Shown in pieces: positions 1 through 7,860 of a stretch of 64,000 nt of DNA; within the stretch, counting starts at the first letter, position 1, and every line of letters begins with the position of its first letter. Where the stretch lies: assembly GCF_002930105.1 (NCBI RefSeq), contig NZ_PJRN01000016.1, positions 1-64,000 of the forward strand. The letters are read 5' to 3'. A program made the position numbers and the translations under genes. Origin of the DNA: Billgrantia saliphila (GTDB lineage: Bacteria; Pseudomonadota; Gammaproteobacteria; Pseudomonadales; Halomonadaceae). Under the pieces are notes generated by a model, which had not been told where the DNA came from, made no database searches, and was given only the letters and a program-made list of their open reading frames with translations.

Positions 1-874
1 CCTCGGCCTGGCGGCGATGGTCCTTGCATGCATTGGCGTGGCTGCAGTCGACCATCAGCCGCGCCGACAGCCCGGCGGTTTCCAGAGCGGCACGCGCCGC
101 ACGCACGGAGTCGCGGTCGTAATTGGGGCCATGGTGGCCGCCGCGCAGCACCACGTGGGCATGGGGGTTGCCCGAAGTCTCACGCATCGTCGGCCGCCCC
201 CCGTCGTCGAGACCGAAATGCCGGTGCGGATGCGCCGCGGCCTGGATGGCGTCCACCGCGACGCGCACGTCGCCGCTGGTGGCGTTCTTGAACCCCACCG
301 CGGCGTCGAGGCCGCTGGCCAGTTCGCGGTGCAGCTGAGATTCGGTGGTTCGCGCACCAATGGCGACCCAGGTCAGCAGGTCATCGAAGTAGGCGGCCAA
401 CATCGGTTGCAGCAGCTCGGTGGCCACCGGCAGACCCAGCGCCGAGATCTCGCGCATCAGCCGGCGCGAAAGTTCCAGGCCGCGACTCATGTCACCGCTG
501 CCGTCGAGATCAGGATCGTAGGCGAGCCCCTTCCAGCCCACCGTGGTGCGCGGCTTCTCCACGTAGACGCGCATCACCGGCAGCAGGCGATCCTCCACCC
601 GCGGGGTCAGCTCGGCCAGGCGGCGAGCGTACTCCAGGGCGGCACGCGGGTCGTGGATGGAGCAAGGACCCACCACCACCAGCAGGCGGTCGTCGCGGCC
701 GGCGACGATGTCGTGAACGGCACGGCGCTGGGCGCGGAGGCGCTCGGCCAGCGGTGCCGTCAAGGGCAAGCGCTGGCGCAGCTCACCGGGAGTCGGCAGG
801 GACATGTCGGTACGGCGGGTATCGGTAGGCTGACGGTCGGCCAGACGTTCGGCAAGGGAAGCGGGGGCGTTCAT
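1..874 (-). CDS. 3-deoxy-7-phosphoheptulonate (DAHP) synthase, class I, 3' end cut by window
   Basis: Catalyses the first step of the shikimate pathway, condensing phosphoenolpyruvate with erythrose 4-phosphate in the cytoplasm. Translation from the ATG at 874 gives 291 residues before the window edge. Family motifs in order are GPCSIHD (69-75), EKPRTTVGWKG (106-116), GARTTESQ (173-180), GFKN (194-197), RGGHHGPNYD (about 244-253) and DCSHAN (276-281). E. coli AroF/G/H are about 350 residues, so roughly 60 are missing. The start has GGAG ten bases upstream. The gene lies behind a leader with two aromatic-rich small frames, which argues for control by aromatic amino acid supply. Which feedback class (Phe, Tyr or Trp) it belongs to cannot be read here, so no aroF/G/H letter is given. 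Confidence 0.95.
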   Translation of the reverse strand, partial: MNAPASLAERLADRQPTDTRRTDMSLPTPGELRQRLPLTAPLAERLRAQRRAVHDIVAGRDDRLLVVVGPCSIHDPRAALEYARRLAELTPRVEDRLLPVMRVYVEKPRTTVGWKGLAYDPDLDGSGDMSRGLELSRRLMREISALGLPVATELLQPMLAAYFDDLLTWVAIGARTTESQLHRELASGLDAAVGFKNATSGDVRVAVDAIQAAAHPHRHFGLDDGGRPTMRETSGNPHAHVVLRGGHHGPNYDRDSVRAARAALETAGLSARLMVDCSHANACKDHRRQAE

Positions 875-880
875 GCGGTA

Positions 881-1045
881 TCAACTCCGTGAGATCGGCA
901 AACATCGTGTCGTCGTGCCACCGGTGGTCTCACGGTCGGAGGTGGCGCACTGGACCGACCGCGCGGCGCTAAATCGCCAGCCATAGCCCCAGCCATAATA
1001 GTCGTGACGGGCATAGGCGGCGAAAACGGCGCGACGTGCGATCAT
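881..1045 (-). CDS. Second aromatic-rich leader frame (54 residues) just upstream of DAHP synthase
   Basis: This small frame starts at ATG 1045 behind a good ribosome site (AAGGAGAC, five bases before the start) and stops at 881-883, six bases before the DAHP synthase ATG. Residues 11-25 hold seven aromatic residues, including the run DYYGWGYGW (codons at 1003-977). Its length, ribosome site and position make translation likely. A role as a sensing leader or a translational coupler is inference. No known family was recognised. The aromatic bias could be chance in GC-rich DNA, but it follows a clear attenuator leader peptide with the same bias. Confidence 0.5.
   Translation of the reverse strand: MIARRAVFAAYARHDYYGWGYGWRFSAARSVQCATSDRETTGGTTTRCLPISRS
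887..961 (-). promoter_or_regulatory. Overlapping RNA helices that can mask the DAHP synthase ribosome binding site
   Basis: On the transcript, an 8-bp perfect helix can form between 928-935 (CCGTGAGA) and 887-894 (TCTCACGG). The second arm covers part of the GGAG ribosome site at 885-888. A competing 7-bp helix pairs 955-961 (CGGTCGG) with 933-939 (CCGACCG) and shares three bases with the first. A third option pairs GCCACC (941-946) with GGTGGC (917-922). All lie inside the second small frame, so ribosome position would decide which forms. The complementarity is seen directly; the regulatory effect is inferred. Confidence 0.4.
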
Positions 1046-1095
1046 GGTGCGTCTCCTTCGTGGTGTTCGGGGTCGCGTCGGTCGGCACCAACGCA

Positions 1096-1127
1096 AAACC
1101 CCCGGTCGGGTTGCCGACCGGGGGTTT
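1096..1127 (-). terminator. Intrinsic terminator of the DAHP synthase attenuator
   Basis: A 14-bp perfect stem (AAACCCCCGGTCGG against its complement) with a four-base loop is followed on the transcript by UUUU then GCGUU. It lies 47 bases after the stop codon of the first leader peptide and before the second. The stem is very stable, while the U tract is short because three of its Us are in the stem. Confidence 0.75.
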
Positions 1128-1198
1128 GGGGGAGGCAACCCGGTTAGGGTGTGCCTTCGCGGCGCTGTCCTCGCTCAGGACCCGGCCGCCGGCACACC
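1096..1198 (-). promoter_or_regulatory. Transcription attenuator with mutually exclusive hairpins (aromatic amino acid type)
   Basis: Three pairings are visible on the transcript. Hairpin 1:2 joins GGTGTGCC (1198-1191) to GGCACACC (1155-1148), with inner stems GCGGC/GCCGC and GTCCT/AGGAC, and encloses the leader stop codon. Antiterminator 2:3 joins CGGGTTGCC (1142-1134) to GGCAACCCG (1115-1107), a nine-base perfect match. Terminator 3:4 is the 14-bp stem at 1127-1096, which cannot form with 2:3. The Tyr-Trp-Tyr-Trp-Phe codons end six bases before segment 1, so a stalled ribosome would block 1:2 and favour 2:3. This matches the classical trp/phe attenuation logic. Confidence 0.75.
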
Positions 1199-1306
1199 GG
1201 AAGTAAACCAATACCAGTACTGACCGCCGAAACCGGCGCCACGCGAGAACGCCGCGCTCGTAGCACGGTGCCAGGCATTGGCGTGTCGGTTGGAGGTCGA
1301 TGTCAT
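1175..1306 (-). CDS. Leader peptide of the DAHP synthase attenuator (43 residues, YWYWF run)
   Basis: The frame starts at ATG 1306 with GGGAG eight bases upstream and stops at 1175-1177. Residues 30-34 are Tyr-Trp-Tyr-Trp-Phe (codons at 1219-1205), one run carrying all three aromatic amino acids made from DAHP. The stop codon lies in the loop of the first attenuator hairpin. A longer in-frame start at 1393 has no ribosome site and would overlap the upstream gene. The peptide is probably only a sensor of charged aromatic tRNAs and has no function after synthesis. Confidence 0.75.
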   Translation of the reverse strand: MTSTSNRHANAWHRATSAAFSRGAGFGGQYWYWFTSGVPAAGS

Positions 1307-1331
1307 GGTGGTCTCCCGATGTTCAGTCTTC

Positions 1332-1360
1332 ATCGTGCCGGATCGCGACAGGCTTGGCAA
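1332..1360 (-). promoter_or_regulatory. Candidate sigma-70 promoter for the DAHP synthase leader
   Basis: TTGCCA (1360-1355) and CACGAT (1337-1332) are separated by 17 bases on the minus strand. Transcription would begin about 20 bases before the first leader peptide. The -35 match is good and the -10 match is poor, so this is only a candidate. Confidence 0.3.
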
Positions 1361-1389
1361 GCGCCACGCCCGCCCCTTTGGCCGGGGTT

Positions 1390-1518
1390 TCAACCGCTGG
1401 TGAAGACCTGGACCCAGCCGATGGTCGCCGGCAGGGCGGCCATGCTCACCAGTACCACCAGGCCCAGCACTACCGACAGCAGGCCGCTGTCGTCCTTGAA
1501 GTCGTGGTCGTGTGCCAT
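1390..1518 (-). CDS. Small single-pass membrane protein, 42 residues, unknown function
   Basis: The ATG at 1518 has GAGGTG seven bases upstream, which decides the start over the longer frame beginning at 1575. The product has a charged N-terminus with alternating His and Asp (HDHDFKDD, residues 3-10), then one hydrophobic segment at about 13-36 and a short tail. It begins 34 bases after folM stops and could be the last gene of the ubiD–fre–folM operon. No family is recognised. It looks like a small inner-membrane protein and is shorter than most annotation cut-offs. Confidence 0.55.
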   Translation of the reverse strand: MAHDHDFKDDSGLLSVVLGLVVLVSMAALPATIGWVQVFTSG

Positions 1519-1552
1519 GTCGGTCACCTCGTTGTCGTCGGGGGTGACCATT

Positions 1553-2266
1553 CTAGCGAAGGTGGCGGCCGCCATCGACCGGCAACGTGATCCCGGTCAC
1601 GTAGCGGTTGTCGAGCAGGTAGCGCAGGCTCTGGTAGATCACGCCCGGCCCGGGGATCGTACCCATCGCCGACTTGGCTCTGGCCTGCTCGGCGTAGTTC
1701 GCATCATCGTTCTCACCCAGCATGATCAGCGCGGGAGCGATGGCGTTGACCTGGATCGCGGGAGCGTACATCGCCGCGAACGAAAGCGTCAGGTTCTCGA
1801 GCCCCGCCTTGGTGGCAGCATAAGCGGCGTGCTTTCTCGAGCCCTTCCGCACCACGTAGTCGGTCATGTGCACGATGTCGCGCTGGGGCTCGCCGCAGGC
1901 GTCGAGCAGTTCTCGACAGTGCAGGTTGATCAGATAGGGCGCCAGCATGTGCACGCGGAACAGCCGCTCGAAACCGGCACCGGCTTCATCGCCGAAGCTA
2001 TCGGGTGCCCAATCGCCGGCGTTGTGCACGATGGCCCTGAGCGTTGACGTCTCGGCCTTTAACCGGGCGATGAAGTCGAGTATGCCCGCTTCGGTGGCGA
2101 AATCCGCCTGCAGAGTGACGATGCCACGGCTTCGCAGCGCCTCGAGCTCGGGGCGCTCGCGGCGGTAGCTGATGATCACCGGATGGCCGTCGTCGATCAA
2201 CCGCTCGGCACAATGGCGCCCCAAGCGCTGGGCGCCGCCGGTGATGAGGATCGGCGCGGCGCTCAT
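1553..2266 (-). CDS. folM: Dihydromonapterin reductase / pteridine reductase (SDR family)
   Basis: A 237-residue short-chain dehydrogenase that reduces dihydromonapterin (and dihydrofolate) with NADPH. It has the cofactor motif TGGAQRLG (9-16), NAG (82-84) and the catalytic pair Tyr149/Lys153 in YAATK. The TGGAQRLG form and the HMTDY stretch (133-137) are typical of FolM rather than general SDRs; Thr stands where E. coli FolM has Ser. The start overlaps the fre stop by four bases (ATGA), so it is translationally coupled with fre and ubiD. Confidence 0.85.
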   Translation of the reverse strand: MSAAPILITGGAQRLGRHCAERLIDDGHPVIISYRRERPELEALRSRGIVTLQADFATEAGILDFIARLKAETSTLRAIVHNAGDWAPDSFGDEAGAGFERLFRVHMLAPYLINLHCRELLDACGEPQRDIVHMTDYVVRKGSRKHAAYAATKAGLENLTLSFAAMYAPAIQVNAIAPALIMLGENDDANYAEQARAKSAMGTIPGPGVIYQSLRYLLDNRYVTGITLPVDGGRHLR

Positions 2267-3042
2267 CCGGCACTTCCCCGACGCAGCACACCGGCGGTAG
2301 GCACCAGTGGCTGACGTGGCGCGTAAGCGAAGACGTCGGAAAAGACCCGCGATGGCTCGAGGCCCAGCGAGGCCAGCACGTCGACGCAGGCATAGACCAT
2401 GCCCGGCGAGCCGGAGAGGTAGACGTCATGGCCGCTGACGTCGTCCAGCACCGCGGCCAGCGCCTGGTCGATGCGCCCCAGGTGTCCCAGGATGCGCTCA
2501 CCGGTCACTGGCGTCTCCGGTGAGGCCTCGGTCACTACGTGGAAGCGTACGCCGTCATGGCGCTCGGCCCACTGCCGCGGCAGGCTCTCGAGATAGAGGT
2601 CGCGCCGCTCGCGGGCCGCCCACCACAGTTCGATGGGCCGCTCGGGTGACTGGTGCAGCGAGGCCTCGACGATCGCCTTCATCTGGGCGAAGCCGGTACC
2701 CGCAGCGATCAGCAGCAAGGGGCGCCGGCTGGCCGGATCCAGTACGCAGTCGCCACCCGGCAGGCGTATCGTCAGGTGTTGCGCCACCACGATCAGTTCA
2801 CGCAGCCGAGCGGAATTCTCACGCTCCGGCCAATGCTGGATGTGAAGCTCCAGGGTACCGTCGCCGGCATGGGCATTGGCGATGGAGAAAGGCACCCAAA
2901 CGTCCTCGTCCAGCTTGAGCTCGAGATACTGGCCCGGTTCATGGGCCATGGCCTCGGCGCGCCCCTCCAGGTGCACGCGGAACACGTCGGGGGTCAGGTC
3001 CTCCACCGCCGTCACCTGGCAGGTCAGGGTCCTCGGGGTCAT
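2263..3042 (-). CDS. fre: NAD(P)H-flavin reductase (FNR-like)
   Basis: A 259-residue member of the ferredoxin-NADP reductase superfamily, matching Fre/LuxG-type flavin reductases. A flavin-binding beta barrel with VPFSIANA at about 71-78 (RxxS-like, with a Val-Pro variation) is followed by a nucleotide-binding half with [10 protein letters not shown] near 113-122 and [10 protein letters not shown] near the C-terminus. It overlaps ubiD by four bases upstream and folM by four bases downstream. The ubiD–fre pairing also occurs in E. coli. Reduced flavin may serve the prenyl-FMN cofactor of UbiD; that link is inference. Confidence 0.85.
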   Translation of the reverse strand: MTPRTLTCQVTAVEDLTPDVFRVHLEGRAEAMAHEPGQYLELKLDEDVWVPFSIANAHAGDGTLELHIQHWPERENSARLRELIVVAQHLTIRLPGGDCVLDPASRRPLLLIAAGTGFAQMKAIVEASLHQSPERPIELWWAARERRDLYLESLPRQWAERHDGVRFHVVTEASPETPVTGERILGHLGRIDQALAAVLDDVSGHDVYLSGSPGMVYACVDVLASLGLEPSRVFSDVFAYAPRQPLVPTAGVLRRGSAG

Positions 3043-4538
3043 GCAGGCCTCTTGTCGTCAGGGTGTGGGGGCAGGCTGATACCCAGTTCGTTCCAGCGTT
3101 CGCTGACGCGGGCCTTGACGGCCTCGTCCATGACGATGGGCGTGCCCCATTCTCGATCGGTCTCGCCCGGCCACTTGGCGGTGGCGTCAAGTCCCATCTT
3201 GGACCCCAACCCAGCCACTGGCGAGGCGAAGTCGAGATAATCGATGGGCGTGTTCTCGACCAGCACGGTGTCCCGGGCGGGGTCCATGCGGGTGGTGATA
3301 GCCCAGATCACGTCCTTCCAGTCGCGGGCGTCGATGTCGTCGTCGAGCACCACCACGAACTTGGTGTACATGAACTGGCGCAGGAAGCTCCACACGCCCA
3401 TCATTACGCGCTTGGCGTGTCCCGGGTACTGCTTCTTCATGGTCACCACCGCCATGCGGTAGGAGCAGCCCTCCGGCGGTAGATAGAAGTCGACGATCTC
3501 GGGGAACTGCTTGCGCAGGATCGGCACGAACACCTCGTTGAGGGCGACGCCCAGTATCGCCGGTTCGTCGGGCGGCCTTCCGGTGTAGGTCGAATGATAG
3601 ATGGCGTCGCGACGCTGGGTCATGCGCGTCACCGTGAATACCGGAAAGTGATCGACCTCGTTGTAATAGCCGGTGTGGTCGCCGTAGGGCCCTTCCGGCG
3701 CCATGTCGTCGGGATAGATGAACCCTTCGAGGATGATCTCGGCCGAGGCCGGCACCTCGAGATCGGCATGACCGCACTTGACCAGCTCGGTGCGCGAGCC
3801 GCGCAGGAGCCCGGCGAAGGCGTACTCGGAGAGCGTGTCAGGCACCGGGGTCACTGCGCCGAGGATGGTCGCCGGGTCGGCACCGAGCGCCACCGCCACC
3901 GGGAAGGGCTCGCCGGGATGCTCCCGCTGAAACTCCTGGAAATCGAGCGCCCCGCCGCGATGCGACAGCCAGCGCATGATCAGCCGGTTGCGGGAGAGCT
4001 TCTGCTGACGGTAGATGCCTAGGTTCTGGCGCTTCTTGTGCGGCCCGCGGGTCACCACCAGCGGCCAGGTGACCAGCGGCGCCACGTCGCCCGGCCAGCA
4101 GTGCTGGATCGGCAGTCGGTCGAGGTCGACGTCATCGCCTTCCAGGACCACTTCCTGCACCGGCGCCGAGCGCACCGTCTTGGGCCCCATGCTCATCACC
4201 TGCTTGAAGATCGGCAGCTTGTCCCAGGCGTCGCGAAAGCCCTTGGGCGGATCGGGCTCCTTGAGAAAGGCGAGCAGCTTGCCCACTTCGCGCAGGGCCT
4301 CGACGCTGTCCTGCCCCATGCCCATGGCAACCCGCTTCGGCGTGCCGAACAGATTGCCCAGCAGCGGCATGTCGTGGCCCTTGACGTTTTCGAACAGCAG
4401 CGCCGGGCCGCCGGCACGCAGAGTGCGATCGCAGATCTCGGTGATCTCGAGATAGGGATCCACCTCGGCAGTCACACGTACCAGCTCGCCCTGGGCCTCC
4501 AGGGCCGCGATGAAATCGCGCAGATCTCGGTACTTCAT
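3039..4538 (-). CDS. ubiD: 4-hydroxy-3-polyprenylbenzoate decarboxylase
   Basis: Decarboxylates polyprenyl-hydroxybenzoate in ubiquinone synthesis using prenylated FMN. The chosen ATG at 4538 gives 499 residues, close to E. coli UbiD (497), and starts with [14 protein letters not shown] lies six bases upstream. A longer frame reaches 4733 but would run through the rho terminator. Family blocks include [19 protein letters not shown] and the ERW-type acidic C-terminal half. It is the first gene of a tight ubiD–fre–folM set, with a terminator separating it from rho. Confidence 0.95.
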   Translation of the reverse strand: MKYRDLRDFIAALEAQGELVRVTAEVDPYLEITEICDRTLRAGGPALLFENVKGHDMPLLGNLFGTPKRVAMGMGQDSVEALREVGKLLAFLKEPDPPKGFRDAWDKLPIFKQVMSMGPKTVRSAPVQEVVLEGDDVDLDRLPIQHCWPGDVAPLVTWPLVVTRGPHKKRQNLGIYRQQKLSRNRLIMRWLSHRGGALDFQEFQREHPGEPFPVAVALGADPATILGAVTPVPDTLSEYAFAGLLRGSRTELVKCGHADLEVPASAEIILEGFIYPDDMAPEGPYGDHTGYYNEVDHFPVFTVTRMTQRRDAIYHSTYTGRPPDEPAILGVALNEVFVPILRKQFPEIVDFYLPPEGCSYRMAVVTMKKQYPGHAKRVMMGVWSFLRQFMYTKFVVVLDDDIDARDWKDVIWAITTRMDPARDTVLVENTPIDYLDFASPVAGLGSKMGLDATAKWPGETDREWGTPIVMDEAVKARVSERWNELGISLPPHPDDKRPA

Positions 4539-4564
4539 TCGGATCTTCCGGTTCCAGAATGACG

Positions 4565-4593
4565 AAAGGGGCAGCTTAGCATGCTGCCCCTTT
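4565..4593 (-). terminator. Terminator downstream of rho
   Basis: An 11-bp perfect stem, AAAGGGGCAGC and its complement, with a seven-base loop ends in TTT. It lies between the rho stop at 4613 and the ubiD start at 4538 on the minus strand. The U tract is short, so read-through into ubiD remains possible. Confidence 0.65.
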
Positions 4594-4612
4594 GCACACC
4601 GCCCGATCCTGC

Positions 4613-5872
4613 CTAGCGGCGCTTCATTGCCTCGAAGAACTCGAGGTTCGTCTTCGTATCCTTCAGACGATCGATAAGGAATTCCGTCGCTGCGGTATCG
4701 TCCATCGGGTTGAGCAGCTTGCGCAGGATCCACATGCGCTGCATCTCGTCCTCGGAGGCGATCAGATCCTCGCGGCGGGTACCCGAGCGGCGGATGTTGA
4801 GGGCCGGATAGACGCGGCGCTCGGCGAGCTTGCGGTCCAGGTGGGCTTCCATGTTACCGGTGCCCTTGAACTCCTCGAAGATCACCTCGTCCATCTTGGA
4901 ACCGGTATCGACCAGCGCGGTGGCGATGATGGTCAGGCTGCCGCCCTCCTCGATGTTGCGCGCCGCGCCGAAGAAACGCTTGGGTTTCTCCAGGGCGTGG
5001 GCGTCGACACCGCCGGTGAGGACCTTGCCGGAGCTCGGCACCACGGTGTTGTAAGCACGTGCCAGGCGGGTGATGGAGTCGAGCAGGATCACCACGTCCT
5101 TCTTGTGCTCGACCAGCCGCTTGGCCTTCTCGATGACCATTTCGGCGACCTGCACGTGGCGCGCCGGCGGTTCGTCGAAGGTCGAGGCGACCACCTCGCC
5201 GCGCACGGTGCGCGACATCTCGGTCACTTCTTCCGGGCGCTCATCGATCAGCAACACAATCATGTGGCACTCGGGATTGTTGCGCGTGATCGAGGTGGCG
5301 ATATTCTGCAGCATCAGCGTCTTGCCCGCCTTGGGAGGCGAGACGATCAGGCCGCGCTGGCCCTTGCCGATGGGTGCCGTGAGATCGATGATGCGGGCCG
5401 TGAGATCCTCGGTGGAGCCGTTGCCGATCTCCATGCGCAGCCGCTCCTGGGGGAACAGCGGCGTGAGATTCTCGAACAGGATCTTGTGCTTGGCGTTTTC
5501 CGGCTTGTCGAAGTTGATCTGGCTGACCTTGAGCAGCGCGAAGTAGCGCTCCCCTTCCTTCGGCGGACGAATCTTGCCGGAGATCGAATCGCCCTTGCGC
5601 AGGTTGAAGCGACGAATCTGCGACGGCGAGACGTAGATATCGTCGGGGCCGGCCAGGTAGGAGCTGTCGGCGCTGCGCAGGAAGCCGAAGCCATCCTGGA
5701 GAATTTCCAGGACACCGTCGCCATAGATATCCTCACCGCTCTTGGCGTGCTTCTTGAGGATGGCGAAGATGATGTCCTGCTTGCGTGAGCGGGCCAGATT
5801 GTCGATGCCCATTTCACGGGCGAGCTCCAGCAGCTCTGGCACGGGTTTTTGCTTGAGTTCGGTAAGATTCAT
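4613..5872 (-). CDS. rho: Transcription termination factor Rho
   Basis: The 419-residue length and sequence match E. coli Rho closely. It has an N-terminal Rho domain, the cold-shock-like RNA-binding motif GFGFLRS (61-67), the P-loop PPKAGKT (179-185), Walker B DVVILLD (258-264) and C-terminal hexamer elements. It acts as an RNA-dependent ATPase helicase that ends transcription. No ribosome site stands out before the ATG. In many relatives trxA sits directly upstream of rho, but here the upstream 455 bases carry no gene and ppx diverges. Confidence 0.98.
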   Translation of the reverse strand: MNLTELKQKPVPELLELAREMGIDNLARSRKQDIIFAILKKHAKSGEDIYGDGVLEILQDGFGFLRSADSSYLAGPDDIYVSPSQIRRFNLRKGDSISGKIRPPKEGERYFALLKVSQINFDKPENAKHKILFENLTPLFPQERLRMEIGNGSTEDLTARIIDLTAPIGKGQRGLIVSPPKAGKTLMLQNIATSITRNNPECHMIVLLIDERPEEVTEMSRTVRGEVVASTFDEPPARHVQVAEMVIEKAKRLVEHKKDVVILLDSITRLARAYNTVVPSSGKVLTGGVDAHALEKPKRFFGAARNIEEGGSLTIIATALVDTGSKMDEVIFEEFKGTGNMEAHLDRKLAERRVYPALNIRRSGTRREDLIASEDEMQRMWILRKLLNPMDDTAATEFLIDRLKDTKTNLEFFEAMKRR

Positions 5873-6327
5873 CGGTGTGTTCGGAAGTTGCTCATGTCAG
5901 CGTGGCGGCACGGCGGCCGTGGGAGTGGTGCGAAAAAGAACGGTGCGCCGCTTTGGGTGCGTTCAGAGCCCGGGAGAGCTGCCGCTCATGAGCGATGCTC
6001 GTGGCTTCACGATCACTCTGCGAAGGGATCGTCGGCACGGTATCGTGTTCGAGGGAGCAGCGCTTCTTTGTCACCTGGTTTCATCGCCTGGTGCGTTTTC
6101 AGGTGCCACCATGGCTTACGGCACATGACAACGAGCGACAACAAGAAGGGGGCTGTCTGACGACTTGATGTTGACCGCGACGCGGTCGGAAAGCATTCGG
6201 AACAGGCGAACGACCCGATGTTAGTCAAGGGCGGCGGCGAACGCAAGCCCATACGATCATCAGCACCGTGATTGACACGCCCCGGGTCTCACCGCACCCT
6301 TGGGCCATTCACGATCAGGATGCCGCG
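5873..6327. other. Gene-free divergent region between rho and ppx (455 bases)
   Basis: No convincing coding frame occurs here; the minus-strand frame at 6013-6252 has no recognisable product. It must hold the rho leader and the promoters for both divergent genes. The only clear small structure is the palindrome GACCGCG-A-CGCGGTC at 6173-6187. E. coli rho is autoregulated in a long leader; a similar role here is possible but not shown. Confidence 0.5.
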
Positions 6328-7860
6328 ATGACATCACCCATGGAACGGCCCCTTCACGTCCCCGACACGACCCAGCCCCCCGCCGTGCAGCGCCTGGCCG
6401 CGATCGACCTCGGCTCCAACAGCTTCCATCTGCTGGTCGCCCACTACCAGGACGATCGCCTGCAAGTGGTTGCCCGGCGCGGCGAGAAGGTGCAACTGGC
6501 CGCCGGGCTCGATGACGAAGGCCAGCTCGAAGAGGCCGCCATGCAGCGGGCGCTGGATTGTCTGGCCCGCTTCGCCCCCTTCATCACCGACATACCGCCG
6601 GGGCAGCTGCGGGTGGTGGGCACCAACGCTTTGCGCGATGCCCGCAACAGCCAGTCCCTCATCGACCGTGCCGAGGCCCTGCTGGGGCAGCGCATCGAGA
6701 TCATCGGCGGTCGCGAGGAAGCGAGACTGATCTACCTGGGCGCCGCCCATTCGCTGGCGGAAGATGGCCGTCGGCTGATCATCGATATCGGAGGCGGTTC
6801 CACCGAGTTCATCGTCGGCGAACGCTTCGAGCCATTGGCGCTGGAGAGCCTGCAGCTGGGCTGCGTGACCTATACCCGGCGTTTCTTCGCCGACGGCGAA
6901 ATCAGCGAAAAGCGCATGCGCCGTGCCGAAATGGCGGCGTTGTCGGAGCTGGCCAATATCCGCCGCCCCTATCGCGAGCTGGGCTGGGACGACCCAGTGG
7001 GATCCAGCGGCACAATCAAGGCCGCGGCGTCCGTCATCGCCGCGGCGGGAGACGCCACCGATGGCGTGGTCACCCGCGCGGGGCTCAAGCGAGTGCGTGC
7101 CGCCCTGATCGACTGCGCTCATCTCGATCACGTGGCCCTGGAGGGGCTCAAGACGGATCGCGCCCGCGTGTTCCCAGCCGGGGTAGCGATTCTCAGCGCC
7201 ATCTTCGAAGCCTTCGACCTGGAGCGCCTGCGCTACGCCGACGGTGCCTTGCGCGAAGGCGTGCTCTACGACATGGTGGGCCGCAACGGCCCCGAGGACT
7301 CGCGGCTGAAGACGCTGACCTCGCTGCAGCAGCGTCACGCCGTCGACACCCGCCAGGGCGCCAATGTCGCCGCCTCGGCCGCCGAGCTGCTGGCTCAGGT
7401 GCGTACCGCGTGGGAACTCGACGATGATCAGGCGCGCTTCCTCGACTGGGCCGCCCGCCTGCACGAGATCGGCCTGGCGATTTCGCACAGCCAGTTCCAC
7501 CGCCACGGTGCCTATCTGCTGGCACACTCCGACCTGGCCGGCTTTTCGCGACCCGAGCAGCAGCTCCTCGCGTTCCTGGTGCGTGCCCATCGTCGCAAGT
7601 TCCCGCAGCGCGAATGGCGTGCGCTGCCCGACTCGCAGCAGCTCCCCTGCGCACGCCTGGCCCGGCTGCTGCGCCTGGCGGTGCTGCTCAACCACTCCCG
7701 CGCCGAGCAGCCGCCCGCCACACCGCACCTGGAGGCCCATGGCGACGACCTGCGTCTCATCTTGCGAGGCAACGAGAGCGACCATGCCCTGCTGCAAACC
7801 GACCTCGAGCAGGAAATGGCCTACCAGAAGGCGGCGGGATTCAACCTGGACGTGAGCTGA
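6328..7860 (+). CDS. ppx: Exopolyphosphatase
   Basis: Processively removes phosphate from long-chain polyphosphate. The ATG at 6328 has AGGA seven bases upstream and gives 510 residues; an in-frame GTG at 6268 lacks a ribosome site. Ppx/GppA motifs are DLGSNSFH (27-34) and IDIGGGSTEF (152-161), followed by an HD-like C-terminal domain (LHEIGLAISHSQFHRHGAY region). Length and domain order fit Ppx rather than the GppA paralogue, although a dual role cannot be excluded. Its last 20 bases overlap the tail of convergent tilS. Confidence 0.9.
   Translation: MTSPMERPLHVPDTTQPPAVQRLAAIDLGSNSFHLLVAHYQDDRLQVVARRGEKVQLAAGLDDEGQLEEAAMQRALDCLARFAPFITDIPPGQLRVVGTNALRDARNSQSLIDRAEALLGQRIEIIGGREEARLIYLGAAHSLAEDGRRLIIDIGGGSTEFIVGERFEPLALESLQLGCVTYTRRFFADGEISEKRMRRAEMAALSELANIRRPYRELGWDDPVGSSGTIKAAASVIAAAGDATDGVVTRAGLKRVRAALIDCAHLDHVALEGLKTDRARVFPAGVAILSAIFEAFDLERLRYADGALREGVLYDMVGRNGPEDSRLKTLTSLQQRHAVDTRQGANVAASAAELLAQVRTAWELDDDQARFLDWAARLHEIGLAISHSQFHRHGAYLLAHSDLAGFSRPEQQLLAFLVRAHRRKFPQREWRALPDSQQLPCARLARLLRLAVLLNHSRAEQPPATPHLEAHGDDLRLILRGNESDHALLQTDLEQEMAYQKAAGFNLDVS

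Noticed and set aside
1151..2047. A 298-codon plus-strand frame over the attenuator leader and folM
   Set aside because: It crosses two regulatory hairpins and the antisense of FolM, and no protein family is recognisable.
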